Shown: positions 35,444 to 44,969, counted from the stretch's first letter. The stretch is 64,000 nt of DNA from Pseudomonas parafulva NBRC 16636 = DSM 17004 (GCF_000730645.1 NZ_BBIU01000029.1:1-64000); one strand, 5' to 3'. Numbers and translations are program-made. The notes: generated by a model from the sequence alone, not told the origin.

Positions 35444-35650
35444 TGTTATTGAGTAACTATCCCTTAAAGCCCAGTTCGAAGCGCAAAGCCAACCCCGACG
35501 CTGTGCTTCCGATACCTATCTGCAGCCCATCCCGCCCCAACCCTGCTACCCCACATGACGATTCCTTCACAGACCTAACCGAACACCCCCCACCCCACGC
35601 CTGTCTCTATTCCCATCGATCACTTCTTCCCGTTCGCACCAGGAGTTCTC

Positions 35651-37375
35651 ATGGCAAAGATCAACATGGCCCAGCAACTGGCCTCAACCCTCGAACAGGC
35701 CGGTATCAAACGGATCTGGGGCCTCACCGGCGACAGCCTCAACGGCCTTACCGACGCCCTGCGCAGCATGGACAGCATCGAGTGGATGCACGTGCGCCAT
35801 GAGGAAGTCGCAGCCTTCGCCGCCGGTGCAGAGGCTGCGGTCACCGGCGAGCTGACGGTGTGCGCAGGCAGTTGCGGGCCGGGTAACCTGCACTTGATCA
35901 ATGGCCTGTTCGATTGCCACCGCAACCGGGTGCCGGTGCTGGCCATCGCCGCGCAAATCCCGTCCTCGGAGATTGGCCTGAACTACTTCCAGGAAACCCA
36001 CCCGCAGGAACTGTTCAAGGAATGCAGCCATTTCATCGAGCTGGTCAGCAACCCGGCGCAGATGCCGCAGGTGCTGCACCGGGCGATGCGCTCGGCCATT
36101 CTCAACCGCGGTGTGGCGGTGGTGGTGATACCCGGTGATGTATCGCTGTTGGAGGTGGAGGAAAAGCCGGCAGCCTGGCCTGCATTGCAGCATCCGCGCA
36201 TCCTGCCAGCCGAAGCCGACTTGCAGCGCCTGGCCGAGTTGCTGGAAGACAGCCACAAAGTGAGCCTGCTGTGCGGCAGTGGCTGCGCGGGGGCTCATGA
36301 CCAGGTGGTGGCGCTGGCCGATGCGCTTGGTGCGCCGGTGGTCCATGCGCTGCGGGGTAAGGAGCACGTGGAGTGGGACAACCCTTTCGACGTTGGCATG
36401 ACGGGGTTGATCGGCTTCAGCTCCGGTTACCACGCGATGTTGGGCTGCGACACGCTGGTGATGCTGGGCACCGACTTCCCTTACCGGCAGTTCTACCCGA
36501 GCGATGCCAAGATCGTACAGGTTGACCGTGACCCGCAAGCGCTGGGGCGCCGTGCCACCCTGTCGCTTGGCATCGCTGCTGATGTGGGCGAAACCCTCAA
36601 CGCGCTGCTGCCGCGCCTGACGCGCAAAACTGATCGCCGTTTCCTGGAGGACTCACTGAAAGCCTACGGCAAGGCGCGCCAGGGCCTGGACGACTTGGCG
36701 GAGCCATCCAAAGGCGATCGGCCAATCCATCCGCAATACGTCACGCGTCTGCTCAGCGAACTGGCCACCGAAGACGCGATATTTACCGCTGACGTGGGTT
36801 CGCCCACTGTCTGGGCAGCGCGTTACCTGAAGATGAATGGGCAGCGTCGCCTGGTTGGCTCGTTCAACCATGGCTCGATGGCCAATGCCATGCCTCAGGC
36901 CATGGGCGCGCAGGCAGCCTTCCCGGGTCGCCAAGTCATCTCGATGAGTGGTGACGGTGGGTTCAGCATGTTGATGGGGGACTTCATCTCGCTCTCGCAG
37001 CTGAAATTGCCTGTGAAGGTGGTGGTGTTCAACAACGCCTCACTGGGTTTCGTCGCCATGGAAATGAAGGCGGCTGGCTATCTCGACACCGGCACCGACC
37101 TGCACAACCCTGATTTCGCCGCCATGTCCAATGCCATGGGCATCCTGGGGATTCGCGTAGAGCGCTCGGAAGACCTGGAAGACGCCCTGCGCCGTGCACT
37201 GGCGCACGATGGCCCGGTGCTGGTCGACGTGGTCACCGCTACTCAGGAGTTGGTCATGCCACCGGCGATCAAGCTGGAGCAGGCCAAGGGCTTCAGCCTG
37301 TACATGCTAAAAGCGGTAATGAGCGGGCGTGGTGACGAGGTGTTGGACTTGGCGAAGACCAACCTGCTGCGCTAA
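35651..37375 (+). CDS. poxB: Thiamine-diphosphate-dependent pyruvate dehydrogenase (quinone), PoxB-like
   Basis: This 574-residue enzyme has the three domains of the TPP family. The N-terminal part holds RHEEVAAFAAGAEAAVTGEL with the catalytic Glu, and the middle part is FAD-binding. The C-terminal TPP site shows GDGGFSMLMGDFISLSQLKL with NNASLGF. The segment SSEIGLNYFQETHPQELFKE is characteristic of PoxB rather than acetolactate synthase. PoxB oxidises pyruvate to acetate and CO2, feeding quinone, at the inner membrane. AGGAG lies well before the ATG. The gene stands alone, after the accessory island. Confidence 0.9.
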   Translation: MAKINMAQQLASTLEQAGIKRIWGLTGDSLNGLTDALRSMDSIEWMHVRHEEVAAFAAGAEAAVTGELTVCAGSCGPGNLHLINGLFDCHRNRVPVLAIAAQIPSSEIGLNYFQETHPQELFKECSHFIELVSNPAQMPQVLHRAMRSAILNRGVAVVVIPGDVSLLEVEEKPAAWPALQHPRILPAEADLQRLAELLEDSHKVSLLCGSGCAGAHDQVVALADALGAPVVHALRGKEHVEWDNPFDVGMTGLIGFSSGYHAMLGCDTLVMLGTDFPYRQFYPSDAKIVQVDRDPQALGRRATLSLGIAADVGETLNALLPRLTRKTDRRFLEDSLKAYGKARQGLDDLAEPSKGDRPIHPQYVTRLLSELATEDAIFTADVGSPTVWAARYLKMNGQRRLVGSFNHGSMANAMPQAMGAQAAFPGRQVISMSGDGGFSMLMGDFISLSQLKLPVKVVVFNNASLGFVAMEMKAAGYLDTGTDLHNPDFAAMSNAMGILGIRVERSEDLEDALRRALAHDGPVLVDVVTATQELVMPPAIKLEQAKGFSLYMLKAVMSGRGDEVLDLAKTNLLR

Positions 37376-37475
37376 CGACTGCGCGTGGGAGACATTCACG
37401 GTTCAGGCCGATGGGTATACATTCAGAGCCTGTGCCGTGAGTCTTCAAGTTAGTTTCCTAGACTAGAGAAACGCC

Positions 37476-37937
37476 ATGAGTGATGAAAAAAGCGATGATC
37501 GCCCTGTTTACCAAGCAGCCTGCCATTGCGGGACAGTGCGGTTTTCGCTGCGCCTGACCGACGGCCTGCGAACTGCACGCAGGTGCAACTGCTCGCTCTG
37601 CCGTATGCGAGGCGCTGTGGCGGTATCGGCCAATCTGGGGGATATCACTGTTACCCAAGGGCAAGAGGCGCTGACGCTTTATCAGTTCAACACTCGCGAA
37701 GCCAAGCACTACTTCTGTTCGAAATGCGGCATCTATACCTTCCACCAGCGCCGCTCTTCGCCCGACCAGTACGGGGTCAATGTTGCGTGCATTGAGGGCA
37801 TGAGCCCGTTTGATTTTGCAGAGGTGCCTGTTAATGAAGGGCGTGTTCATCCCAAGGATCGCGTAGGGGGAGGCTCCAATATTGCGGGATGGTTGCGGTA
37901 CGAAAGCAATCCAGACTCTGTTCAGGAGAAGGGCTAG
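37476..37937 (+). CDS. GFA-family protein (glutathione-dependent formaldehyde-activating-like)
   Basis: This 153-residue zinc protein has the GFA cysteine pattern: ACHCGTVRFSL, CNCSLCRMRGA and FCSKCGIYTFHQRR. Family members bind zinc and include the formaldehyde-glutathione adduct catalyst; most are of unknown role. No formaldehyde dehydrogenase gene is adjacent. The ribosome site is weak (AGAGAAA). Confidence 0.88.
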   Translation: MSDEKSDDRPVYQAACHCGTVRFSLRLTDGLRTARRCNCSLCRMRGAVAVSANLGDITVTQGQEALTLYQFNTREAKHYFCSKCGIYTFHQRRSSPDQYGVNVACIEGMSPFDFAEVPVNEGRVHPKDRVGGGSNIAGWLRYESNPDSVQEKG

Positions 37938-38004
37938 AAGGGGAGGGCCCATGTCTGGTCAAATCCTTCCAGACATGGATCATGGTGAGGAGTCCTCCGC
38001 TCCT

Positions 38005-38235
38005 TCAAAGTTTCTGACGTTCCTGAACGAGCGGCTGTTTGCGATCTGTCATGGCATCTGCGTCGACGCCAATCCCGTCGAACCAAGCGTCCCATGTCCC
38101 GTTACCGATGGCTGTAATCTGGTCTCGATCAGCGTTGATCCCACCATCCAGCCCTAAATCATCAATCAGCGAAACCACATCGGACTGGTTCAGTGCTTGG
38201 TCCTCGCCACTCGCCATTACTTTTGACTTTTCCAT
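38005..38235 (-). CDS. VapB/VagC-like antitoxin, orphan and diverged
   Basis: This 76-residue protein has a tail, WDAWFDGIGVDADAMTDR followed by KQPLVQERQ, that closely follows the C-terminal toxin-binding part of VapB/VagC antitoxins. The N-terminal KSKVMASGEDQA recalls the AbrB-type start (KVFxSGxSQAVRLP) but lacks the RLP, so DNA binding may be lost. ATG at 38235 has GAGGTG four bases upstream. A VapC toxin gene would be expected just downstream (below 38005); instead the GFA gene converges there, so this is a solo antitoxin or a relic. Confidence 0.6.
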   Translation of the reverse strand: MEKSKVMASGEDQALNQSDVVSLIDDLGLDGGINADRDQITAIGNGTWDAWFDGIGVDADAMTDRKQPLVQERQKL

Positions 38236-38631
38236 AGTGCACCTCGCATAAGTCCTCAGCCCCCGCACCCCCGTTGCCAAACGGTTAAGGTGGCCGCTGT
38301 ACGCAGGTTGGCGAACCGAGGAAAAGGAACCCGGCAGACCCTAAGGTCTCCCACGCACAGCCGCCATTGCTCGAAACAGCACCCTAAAAAAGCGCCTGCC
38401 GTCGTGGTTGTAATGCTGTCGCGCCTTCTCGTTCAGGTCGCCGAGCGCGATCAAGCAATATACGTCGACTAAAGCAACGTATGGCTGGCTGTGGCTGTTC
38501 GCAAGTCGCGCTCCTGTAAGGCTTCTCGCTGGATCACGTAGGGGCAATCCGCACGAGCTCAGTCGTTCGCCTAATGAAACATGATGGCCTGCCGATATCA
38601 TTGCAACACCCACGCCCGGCAGGACGCCCCC
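38236..38631. other. Intergenic stretch without a convincing gene
   Basis: This ~400-bp gap contains short frames on both strands (for example 38613-38341 on minus, 90 residues) with no ribosome site or family likeness. I see no repeat, RNA gene or clear promoter in it. Confidence 0.5.
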
Positions 38632-40215
38632 ATGGTTTCGATAACAGCAACCTATCGCCTAGACCAAAGCGCCACCCTTTCGCATTCATCTCCAGCGATC
38701 GCGAGCAAGCAGGCCGCTACCCCAATCGCCGATACGCCACCCTCGCCGAGCAGCCACGTCGTTCTCGGCCAGTCCCCCACTGGCAATGATCCAGACATCT
38801 ATTCCCGCCATAGCCTGCTCTCAGCCCGCACCCGCTATGCCTGGGAAAGTGACAGCCAGAATACGTTATCCACAACCCTGCAAACTGCGTTCGAGTCGTC
38901 CAGAACCGCCAGCCGCTTCAAGGGTATCGGCGGCGCGCTCATGCAGCAGCTGGCGCTGAATGGCGGCAACAGCATTTCCCAGTCGCTATTCACCTACACA
39001 GATAACGCGCCGCTCATTGCGGATGAGCTCAAGCTCCAGCAACAGAACCTGCGCAACCACCCGGACAACGGCGTTACGTTCAACCTCACCACTGCCTCCG
39101 GGGCCACTGTAAAGCTGTTGTTGGCCAGCAGCGAAAAGGGCTTGGCTGTCAGCGCCGAAGTTGAAGGTGCTGAACTCACTGCGGATGAGCTGAAGGGGCT
39201 AGGCGAACTGGCTGATTCATTCCAGTCCGCTATCGATGGCTTGTATGAAGTACCGCCGCAACTGAAATTGAGCAGCCTGGTAAAGCTTGATCCAGCGGTG
39301 TTCACGTCACTGCAAATGACGGCAAAGCTGGAAACCCCGAGCGGCGAGCAGGCCTTTGATCTGGCACTCAATGACAAGGCGCGAAGCCTCAGCCTCGAGG
39401 GCCCATCCGGCCAGGTGAAACTTAGCCTGGACACACAGGATGCCGAATTACTGGGTAACGGCGCCCAACGCAAAGCCGCAATCGACAATTACCTGAACCA
39501 GTTTGACGCGGCGCAAAGCCGTGGGCATGGCGACAGGCACCTGGTGGGCCTGCTCAAGGATGCATTCACCGCGCTCAACAGCATGGATGACAACCGCCAG
39601 CCGGTTACTCAGCGGCCGTTGTCGCTGACCGATAAGGACCGTGCTCTGTTGAGTGGCTTGGCAGACTTCAAAGCATCGATCAGCGAGAACGCACGCAGTT
39701 CAAACCCGATGCGGCCAGATGAAGTGGACAGTTTCAGCTTCAACCTGTCGCAGACCACGTCTATCAAAGGGCGGGCCTTGCAGAACTTGTCTGTTGAGCA
39801 GCATCAGCAGAGCAAACTGCAGGCTTCGTTCCATCGCGCCATTGGCCAGCAGGGAGCCCTTAACCTGGATAACGACCGCAAGTCGCAGAACTACACCTAT
39901 CACCTGATCGATGACCAGGCGAGCAGCAGCACGCGCCTGGCCTACGATGAGGGGATTCTGGTAGAGGCCAGCGCCACTCAGCAGGCAAGCCAGAAAGAGC
40001 GAGTGCTTACTTACATCCAGGGCGATCTCAAGGACGATGTGACCACGCCCAAAGCTGTTACTCAGTCGCGTAACTTGCTGAAGGTTCTGAACGATACATT
40101 TGAGCAGAGCCGCGATGCCCAGGACGGTTGGGAAGCCTCGGGGCTTGAAGAGGCGCTTCAGTCCCAGCGGAGCCGCTGGATGCTACAGGTGGATCCCGCG
40201 AAGGTTGCTCCCTGA
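38632..40215 (+). CDS. Uncharacterised 527-residue Pseudomonas protein
   Basis: The start at 38632 (MVSITATYRLDQSATLSHSS) has AGGA at moderate distance. The protein is Ser/Gln/Leu-rich and acidic with no membrane helix and no cleavable signal. A disordered first ~70 residues (Pro/Ser/Thr-rich) is followed by mostly helical sequence. Stretches such as SGEQAFDLALNDKARSLSLE alternate like beta strands. The low-complexity N-terminus and lack of enzyme motifs suggest a structural or exported protein, possibly a flagellar-hook-length or effector-like one, but nothing identifies it. An older annotation habit of calling relatives lactate dehydrogenase is not supported here. Confidence 0.72.
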   Translation: MVSITATYRLDQSATLSHSSPAIASKQAATPIADTPPSPSSHVVLGQSPTGNDPDIYSRHSLLSARTRYAWESDSQNTLSTTLQTAFESSRTASRFKGIGGALMQQLALNGGNSISQSLFTYTDNAPLIADELKLQQQNLRNHPDNGVTFNLTTASGATVKLLLASSEKGLAVSAEVEGAELTADELKGLGELADSFQSAIDGLYEVPPQLKLSSLVKLDPAVFTSLQMTAKLETPSGEQAFDLALNDKARSLSLEGPSGQVKLSLDTQDAELLGNGAQRKAAIDNYLNQFDAAQSRGHGDRHLVGLLKDAFTALNSMDDNRQPVTQRPLSLTDKDRALLSGLADFKASISENARSSNPMRPDEVDSFSFNLSQTTSIKGRALQNLSVEQHQQSKLQASFHRAIGQQGALNLDNDRKSQNYTYHLIDDQASSSTRLAYDEGILVEASATQQASQKERVLTYIQGDLKDDVTTPKAVTQSRNLLKVLNDTFEQSRDAQDGWEASGLEEALQSQRSRWMLQVDPAKVAP

Positions 40216-40293
40216 TAAGGATGGCTAGTGCGTGCGGGCAGGGCATGGGAGGGGTATCGTTCATGCCAAGCCCACTGCACTACGGACCGTACC

Positions 40294-41334
40294 ATGACCA
40301 ACAGCATCGTCTACGCGCTGGGCGCCGCATTACTGTTCGGTGCGAGTACCCCACTGGCCAAGTTCCTGGGGCTGGGCATGTCTCCGGTCCTGCTGGCCGG
40401 CTTGCTCTACCTGGGTAGCGGCGCAGGGCTGACCATCACCCGGCTTGTTCGCGACCGAGGCTGGACGCCTCCCGGCCTGGCAGCAGCAGAGTGGCAATGG
40501 TTTTTGGGCGCAATCGCCTTTGGTGGCGTGCTGGGGCCGGTCGCATTGATGTTTGGCTTGGCCCTCACCTCAGGGACTACCGCGTCGCTGCTGCTCAACC
40601 TTGAGGCCGTGCTGACGGCGGTTCTGGCCTGGATCGTGTTCAAGGAAAACGCCGACCGCCGGATTGTCGCTGGCATGGTGGCCATTGTCGCGGGGGGCGT
40701 GCTGCTGGCCTGGCCGCAGGGCCCCACTGGCGCCCAAGACTGGTTGGGGTCTGTAGCGGTGGCGATCGCGTGCATGTGCTGGGCTGTGGATAACAACCTG
40801 ACGCGCAAGATCTCGGCGTCCGACGCGTTGTTCATTGCGGGCACCAAAGGCGTGGTAGCGGGTGTGGTGAACACAGTGCTGGCCATTGCGCTTGGCGCGC
40901 ATCTACCAGAGCTGGCGCGGCTTGGGCCGATCCTGATCGTGGGCTTTTTGGGTTATGGTTTCAGCCTGGTGCTGTTTGTGCTGGCATTGAGAGGGCTCGG
41001 GACTGCACGTACGGGGGCGTACTTCTCGATTGCGCCGTTCCTTGGGGCTGCCATCTCGATTCTGTTCATGGGCGAGGCTGTGACCGGGTTGTTCTGGATA
41101 GCTGCCGCGCTGATGGCGCTCGGCGTCTGGATACACCTGACCGAAAGCCATGCCCACGGACATCAGCACCTGCGCCAGCTACATGCTCACCGGCATGTGC
41201 ATGATGAACACCATCAGCACGACCATGACTTCGAATGGGATGGGACGGAGCCTCACAGCCATCGGCATGAGCATCTGCCGATGCGCCACAGCCATGCGCA
41301 CTTTCCGGATATTCATCATCGGCATCAGCATTGA
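40294..41334 (+). CDS. EamA/DMT-family transporter with histidine-rich tail
   Basis: This 346-residue protein has ten predicted membrane helices forming two EamA repeats (FGASTPLAKFLGLG near the start, ALRGLGTARTGAYFSIAPFL in the second half). After the last helix comes a cytosolic tail of about 65 residues with some 24 His. DMT exporters usually move amino acids, nucleobases or drugs; such a tail is typical of nickel, cobalt or zinc handling. Metal export or sensing is therefore a fair inference. ATG at 40294 is taken from the start of the first helix (TNSIVYALGAALLFG). Confidence 0.87.
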   Translation: MTNSIVYALGAALLFGASTPLAKFLGLGMSPVLLAGLLYLGSGAGLTITRLVRDRGWTPPGLAAAEWQWFLGAIAFGGVLGPVALMFGLALTSGTTASLLLNLEAVLTAVLAWIVFKENADRRIVAGMVAIVAGGVLLAWPQGPTGAQDWLGSVAVAIACMCWAVDNNLTRKISASDALFIAGTKGVVAGVVNTVLAIALGAHLPELARLGPILIVGFLGYGFSLVLFVLALRGLGTARTGAYFSIAPFLGAAISILFMGEAVTGLFWIAAALMALGVWIHLTESHAHGHQHLRQLHAHRHVHDEHHQHDHDFEWDGTEPHSHRHEHLPMRHSHAHFPDIHHRHQH

Positions 41335-41763
41335 TGAAGCAATGAGTTCTTGCACTGCATTCTTGCCTCCTACGCCAAGGCGGGCTTTATCCGACCTTTG
41401 GGATGTTGCCTCCACAGCCGCGCCCCAATAGAGTCTTCAGTCGCCATCGCAGGCGCCGCTGTGTGCAGGATGTCACTCTAATGGTGGCTGTGTGTGGGCA
41501 GGCCTCGGCCTGGCCGGGTTTCCAAGCTTCCCGGTATTCCTACCCTGCACACAGCTGTCACCCAATCTCGTGGGAAGGATCGTGGCAGTTCCAACCTGAA
41601 CTTGGTACCTCATGGATGCTTGTTTCAAGTGCACACACGATGCTCATCAGCCAGAGCGTCAGCGGACATTGCGGCAAGCTCTTGTGCGGGCGAAGCGTAG
41701 CAACCAAGGGCTGCCGTTCCCGCACCGACATCAACAACACCCCCCATTAGAAAAGGAGTTCAC
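41335..41763. other. Intergenic stretch, 429 bp, no gene seen
   Basis: No frame here has both a ribosome site and family likeness. I saw no tRNA, repeat or strong promoter. The last 20 bp contain AAAAGGAG, the ribosome site of the next gene. Confidence 0.5.
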
Positions 41764-42288
41764 GTGCAAAGGGTCATGATCGTCGGCCAACCCGGCGCCG
41801 GTAAAAGCACATTGGCCCGCCAACTGGGCGAGCGCACGGGCCTGCCGGTTATCCACATCGATACCATCCATTGGCAACCTGGCTGGGTAGAACGCAGCCG
41901 GGACGAGAAAACCCGCCTGTGCCATGAAGTAGAAGCCGGTGAGCGATGGATCTTCGAAGGCGGTCATTCGCAAACCTGGGATACCCGCCTGGCCCGTGCC
42001 GACGTTCTCATCTGGGTCGACCGCTCCCTGGCGCTCAGGTGCTGGCGCGTGGTTTTCAGAACCTTGTCGAACCGGGGCCACACGCGCCCAGACTTGCCGG
42101 AGAACTGCCCGGAATTGCTCGGCAACCTTCCCGAGTTCTTCAAGTACATCTGGTCATCGAGAAACACTGCGCGTGCCAAGATGGAACAGTTGGCGGCCAC
42201 CGCGCCTGCGGGGTGCCGGGTGGTGCGCCTGCGTTCCAACCGGGAAACCACAAAGTTTCTAGCGTCAGTAGGGCCAGTGCTCACTTAA
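41764..42288 (+). CDS. P-loop adenylate-kinase-like protein (DNA topology modulation FlaR family)
   Basis: This 174-residue protein has Walker A GQPGAGKSTLARQLGE near residue 8 and HIDTIHWQPGW, the substrate-binding stretch of the FlaR/adenylate-kinase-like group. A lid-like Arg-rich region comes later. These are probable small nucleotide kinases; the older name DNA topology modulation protein comes from Listeria FlaR and says little about activity. The start is GTG with AAGGAG seven bases upstream; ATG at 41776 is an alternative. Confidence 0.83.
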   Translation: MQRVMIVGQPGAGKSTLARQLGERTGLPVIHIDTIHWQPGWVERSRDEKTRLCHEVEAGERWIFEGGHSQTWDTRLARADVLIWVDRSLALRCWRVVFRTLSNRGHTRPDLPENCPELLGNLPEFFKYIWSSRNTARAKMEQLAATAPAGCRVVRLRSNRETTKFLASVGPVLT

Positions 42289-42468
42289 CACCGACCCGCC
42301 TTCCGGCCCACCCTCACACCCTGTACTATCGCCCCCAGGCCAATGCTGCCTGCCGCTCGCTCCGTCCCGGAAAGGTGAAAGCATTTCAACACATCATTCC
42401 TGCACATCCTCTCTTCAGCCGAGGTTTGGCAATGCGAGCACCGGTCTGCTTCGGCTTCAGGAGGCAAG

Positions 42469-42999
42469 ATGTCGACTATTGATACCGCCAAGCGCATGGC
42501 CAAGGCACTGCGTGCATCCCTGGCAACCCGGGACCAGAACCTGCCCCATTCCGCGGCGCTGGAAATCGTGGCGCAGCAGTTGGGTTACAAGGACTGGAAC
42601 ACCGCTTCGGCAATGCTCCCCACGGCACCCGACCCTTCAGCAATCCGGTTCGAAACCGCCATCCCCATTCTGCGCATGTTCGATGAAGCGAAAGCCCGAG
42701 AGTTTTACCTGGAGTTTCTCGGCTTCACGGTCGAGTTCGAACACCGCTTTGAAGCGGACCTGCCGTTGTATATGGGTATTCAGCGCGACGGGCTGAAAGT
42801 GCATCTGTCCGAGCACCATGGGGATGCCAGCCCGGGGAGCACGCTGTTTGTACCGATGGTGAACATCGAACGCCTGCGCGATGAGTTGGCCGCCAAGCGG
42901 TATGGGTATGGGCGGCCGGATATTGTCGAGCAAGGGTGGGGCAAGGTGCTGGAGGTTTACGACCCGTTTGGCAACCGTATTCGGTTTTGCCAGGGGTAG
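42469..42999 (+). CDS. Glyoxalase-superfamily protein
   Basis: This 176-residue protein has two parts. An N-terminal helical region (TAKRMAKALRASLATRDQ ... EIVAQQLGYKDWNTASAML) is seen in a subgroup of glyoxalase-like proteins. A C-terminal vicinal-oxygen-chelate domain (residues ~60-175) has EFLGFTVEFEHRF and the final VYDPFGNRIRFCQG. Relatives include bleomycin-resistance-type binders. AGGAGG sits seven bases before the ATG. Substrate is unknown. Confidence 0.87.
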   Translation: MSTIDTAKRMAKALRASLATRDQNLPHSAALEIVAQQLGYKDWNTASAMLPTAPDPSAIRFETAIPILRMFDEAKAREFYLEFLGFTVEFEHRFEADLPLYMGIQRDGLKVHLSEHHGDASPGSTLFVPMVNIERLRDELAAKRYGYGRPDIVEQGWGKVLEVYDPFGNRIRFCQG

Positions 43000-43040
43000 G
43001 CCGCGCAGCCTGCGAGTGATCGAGCGATGGCGCCCTGCGC

Positions 43041-44969
43041 TCACGGTTGGGTTGTGGTGTTCGCCTCTGTAAACATGCCTTCCACACAGGCCTTGAACTG
43101 CTGCAGGGTAAAGGGCTTGGGCAGCAGACGGGTGCGGTCCTGGCGCTCTGCCAGTTCGGCGGCACCGTCGATCAAGCCGGAAATGAACAGCACCCGCAAC
43201 CCCGGCACCCGTGCCCGGGCGCCTTCGGCAATGCGGTCACCGGCCAGGCTGCCAGGCAGCACCAGGTCGGTCACCACCAGCTGCAGGTCTGGGCGCTGGT
43301 CGATGTGCTGCAAGGCCTCAGCAGGGGCGGTCACCTCGATCACCTCGAAGCCGAGTTCCTTCAAGGACTCGGCAACCAGTTCACGGATCGCTACCTCATC
43401 CTCGATCACCATGGCGCACCCACGCTGGCTGGCGGGTTCACCTGCTGATTCGTCTACAGGCGCAGCAACAGCAGCAGGTACCGGGTCACGGTAAATCGGC
43501 AGCAGCAAACTGACGGACGTCCCTTCGCCCATCACCGAGTCAATCAGTGCCGTGCCCGACGCCTGGCGGGCGAAGTCCTTGACCATCGACAGCCCCAGCC
43601 CGGTACCCGAGCCGAGCGGCTTGGTGGTGAAGAAGGGCTCGAACGCTCGTTCCGCCACGCTGGCTGGCATGCCCATGCCCGTGTCGGTCACACAGATTTC
43701 CACGTATTCGCCGGCGGCGAGCTCGGCATGGCCCGCCCCGATCGCCACCTTGCTCACCCGCACCTGCAATCGGCCCCCCTGTGGCATTGCGTCGCGGGCG
43801 TTGATGCAGAGGTTCAGCAGGGCGTTCTCCAGCTGATGCGCATCGCAGTAGCACAGCGTCGAGCCCTGCAAGGGCTCGAACTGGAATTCGATGCGCGGGG
43901 TAAGCGTTCTGGACAGCAGGTCTTTCATGTCCTCGATCAACAACACCGCATCCACGGTCGCGCTGGCCAGCGGCTGCCTGCGGGCGAACGCCAGCAGCCG
44001 GTGGGTAAGGGTGCTGGCCTTGCGCGTGGCCGTTCTGGCCAGCGCCAGGTAGCGGTCCAGCTCGCCGTGGCGGCCTTGGGCCAGGCGCTGCTCGATCATG
44101 TCGTGGCTGCCGCTGATCACGGTCAGCAGGTTGTTGAAGTCATGGGCCAGGCCACCGGTCAGTTGCCCCAGCGACTCCATCTTCTGGCTTTGCTGCAGTT
44201 GCGAACTCACCCGCTCGAAGGCCTGTTGGCGCTCGCGGTACTGGGTAACGTCCCGGGCTACGGCGCAATACAGGCCGGCAAGGCTGGTGATGCGCCAGTT
44301 CAGCAGCAAAGGCTGGCCGTTGCTGCGCACGCTTTGCGTGTCCAGTTCGGCGATGGGCTTGCCGTTGAGTTCGCGCAATGCATCTGCCAGCTGCGCTGGC
44401 GAGATAAAACTGTAGAATGCGCCGGCTTTGAGCTGCTCCTCACTCCAGCCTGTCGCCAGCTGCCACGTCGGGTTCATGGCCAGTAGCTGGCCGTTGTCGG
44501 ACAGGGTGCAGATCAGGTCCGGGGATACGTTCCAGATACTGTCCCGTTCATCGGTACGGCGTTCCACTTCGTCTTCCAGGGTTCTGTTCAAGTGGTCCAC
44601 GGCGTTGAGGTTGCTGCGCAGCAGCGAGCAGATCGTCGCCATGCCCAGCGTCACCAGGCCAAAACTCAGGCTGTTGGCCCAGGCTGTCCAGTCTGCGGCG
44701 AACCCTGGTGGGCCGATGAAAAAGTACTGCGCAGCCAGCACCGCCAGGGTGCAACCCAGTACCGAAGGCCCGGCGCCGAACCAGAAGCCGATCAGCATCA
44801 GGCCGGGTATGAAGAACAGGTAGGGGAGGGCGGCAGGCGACATCTGCGCACGGGCGGCGCAACACAAGGCCACTACCAGCACGGCGCCGAGGTAACGGCT
44901 GGCAACACTCAGTTGCACCCGTTCCAGGCGCTGCAAAAGGGCGACGATTACACGTTTCAACCAGGTCAA
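43041..44969 (-). CDS. Hybrid sensor histidine kinase (DUF4118-type membrane domain, PAS, HisKA, HATPase, receiver)
   Basis: This 642-residue protein has four N-terminal membrane helices like DUF4118 sensors (to ~115) and a PAS domain (about 145-250). The dimerisation domain carries the phospho-acceptor His in GGLAHDFNNLLTVI. An ATPase domain follows (NLCINARDAMPQGG, DTGMGMP, GTGLGLSMV), then a C-terminal receiver with the Asp in QLVVTDLVLPG. The HDFNN form marks the group that signals through an attached or partner receiver. No output regulator is encoded next to it. It is divergent from an EAL-domain gene, suggesting a link to c-di-GMP control, which is inference. Confidence 0.92.
   Translation of the reverse strand: MTWLKRVIVALLQRLERVQLSVASRYLGAVLVVALCCAARAQMSPAALPYLFFIPGLMLIGFWFGAGPSVLGCTLAVLAAQYFFIGPPGFAADWTAWANSLSFGLVTLGMATICSLLRSNLNAVDHLNRTLEDEVERRTDERDSIWNVSPDLICTLSDNGQLLAMNPTWQLATGWSEEQLKAGAFYSFISPAQLADALRELNGKPIAELDTQSVRSNGQPLLLNWRITSLAGLYCAVARDVTQYRERQQAFERVSSQLQQSQKMESLGQLTGGLAHDFNNLLTVISGSHDMIEQRLAQGRHGELDRYLALARTATRKASTLTHRLLAFARRQPLASATVDAVLLIEDMKDLLSRTLTPRIEFQFEPLQGSTLCYCDAHQLENALLNLCINARDAMPQGGRLQVRVSKVAIGAGHAELAAGEYVEICVTDTGMGMPASVAERAFEPFFTTKPLGSGTGLGLSMVKDFARQASGTALIDSVMGEGTSVSLLLPIYRDPVPAAVAAPVDESAGEPASQRGCAMVIEDEVAIRELVAESLKELGFEVIEVTAPAEALQHIDQRPDLQLVVTDLVLPGSLAGDRIAEGARARVPGLRVLFISGLIDGAAELAERQDRTRLLPKPFTLQQFKACVEGMFTEANTTTQP

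Noticed and set aside
31051..35600. Second copy of the tRNA-Thr 3' end as attR
   Set aside because: I searched by eye for the T-arm and CCGGCACCA end and found only short partial matches such as TTCGATTCC near 35205.
38341..38613. 90-codon minus-strand frame
   Set aside because: No ribosome site and no recognisable family; left as intergenic.
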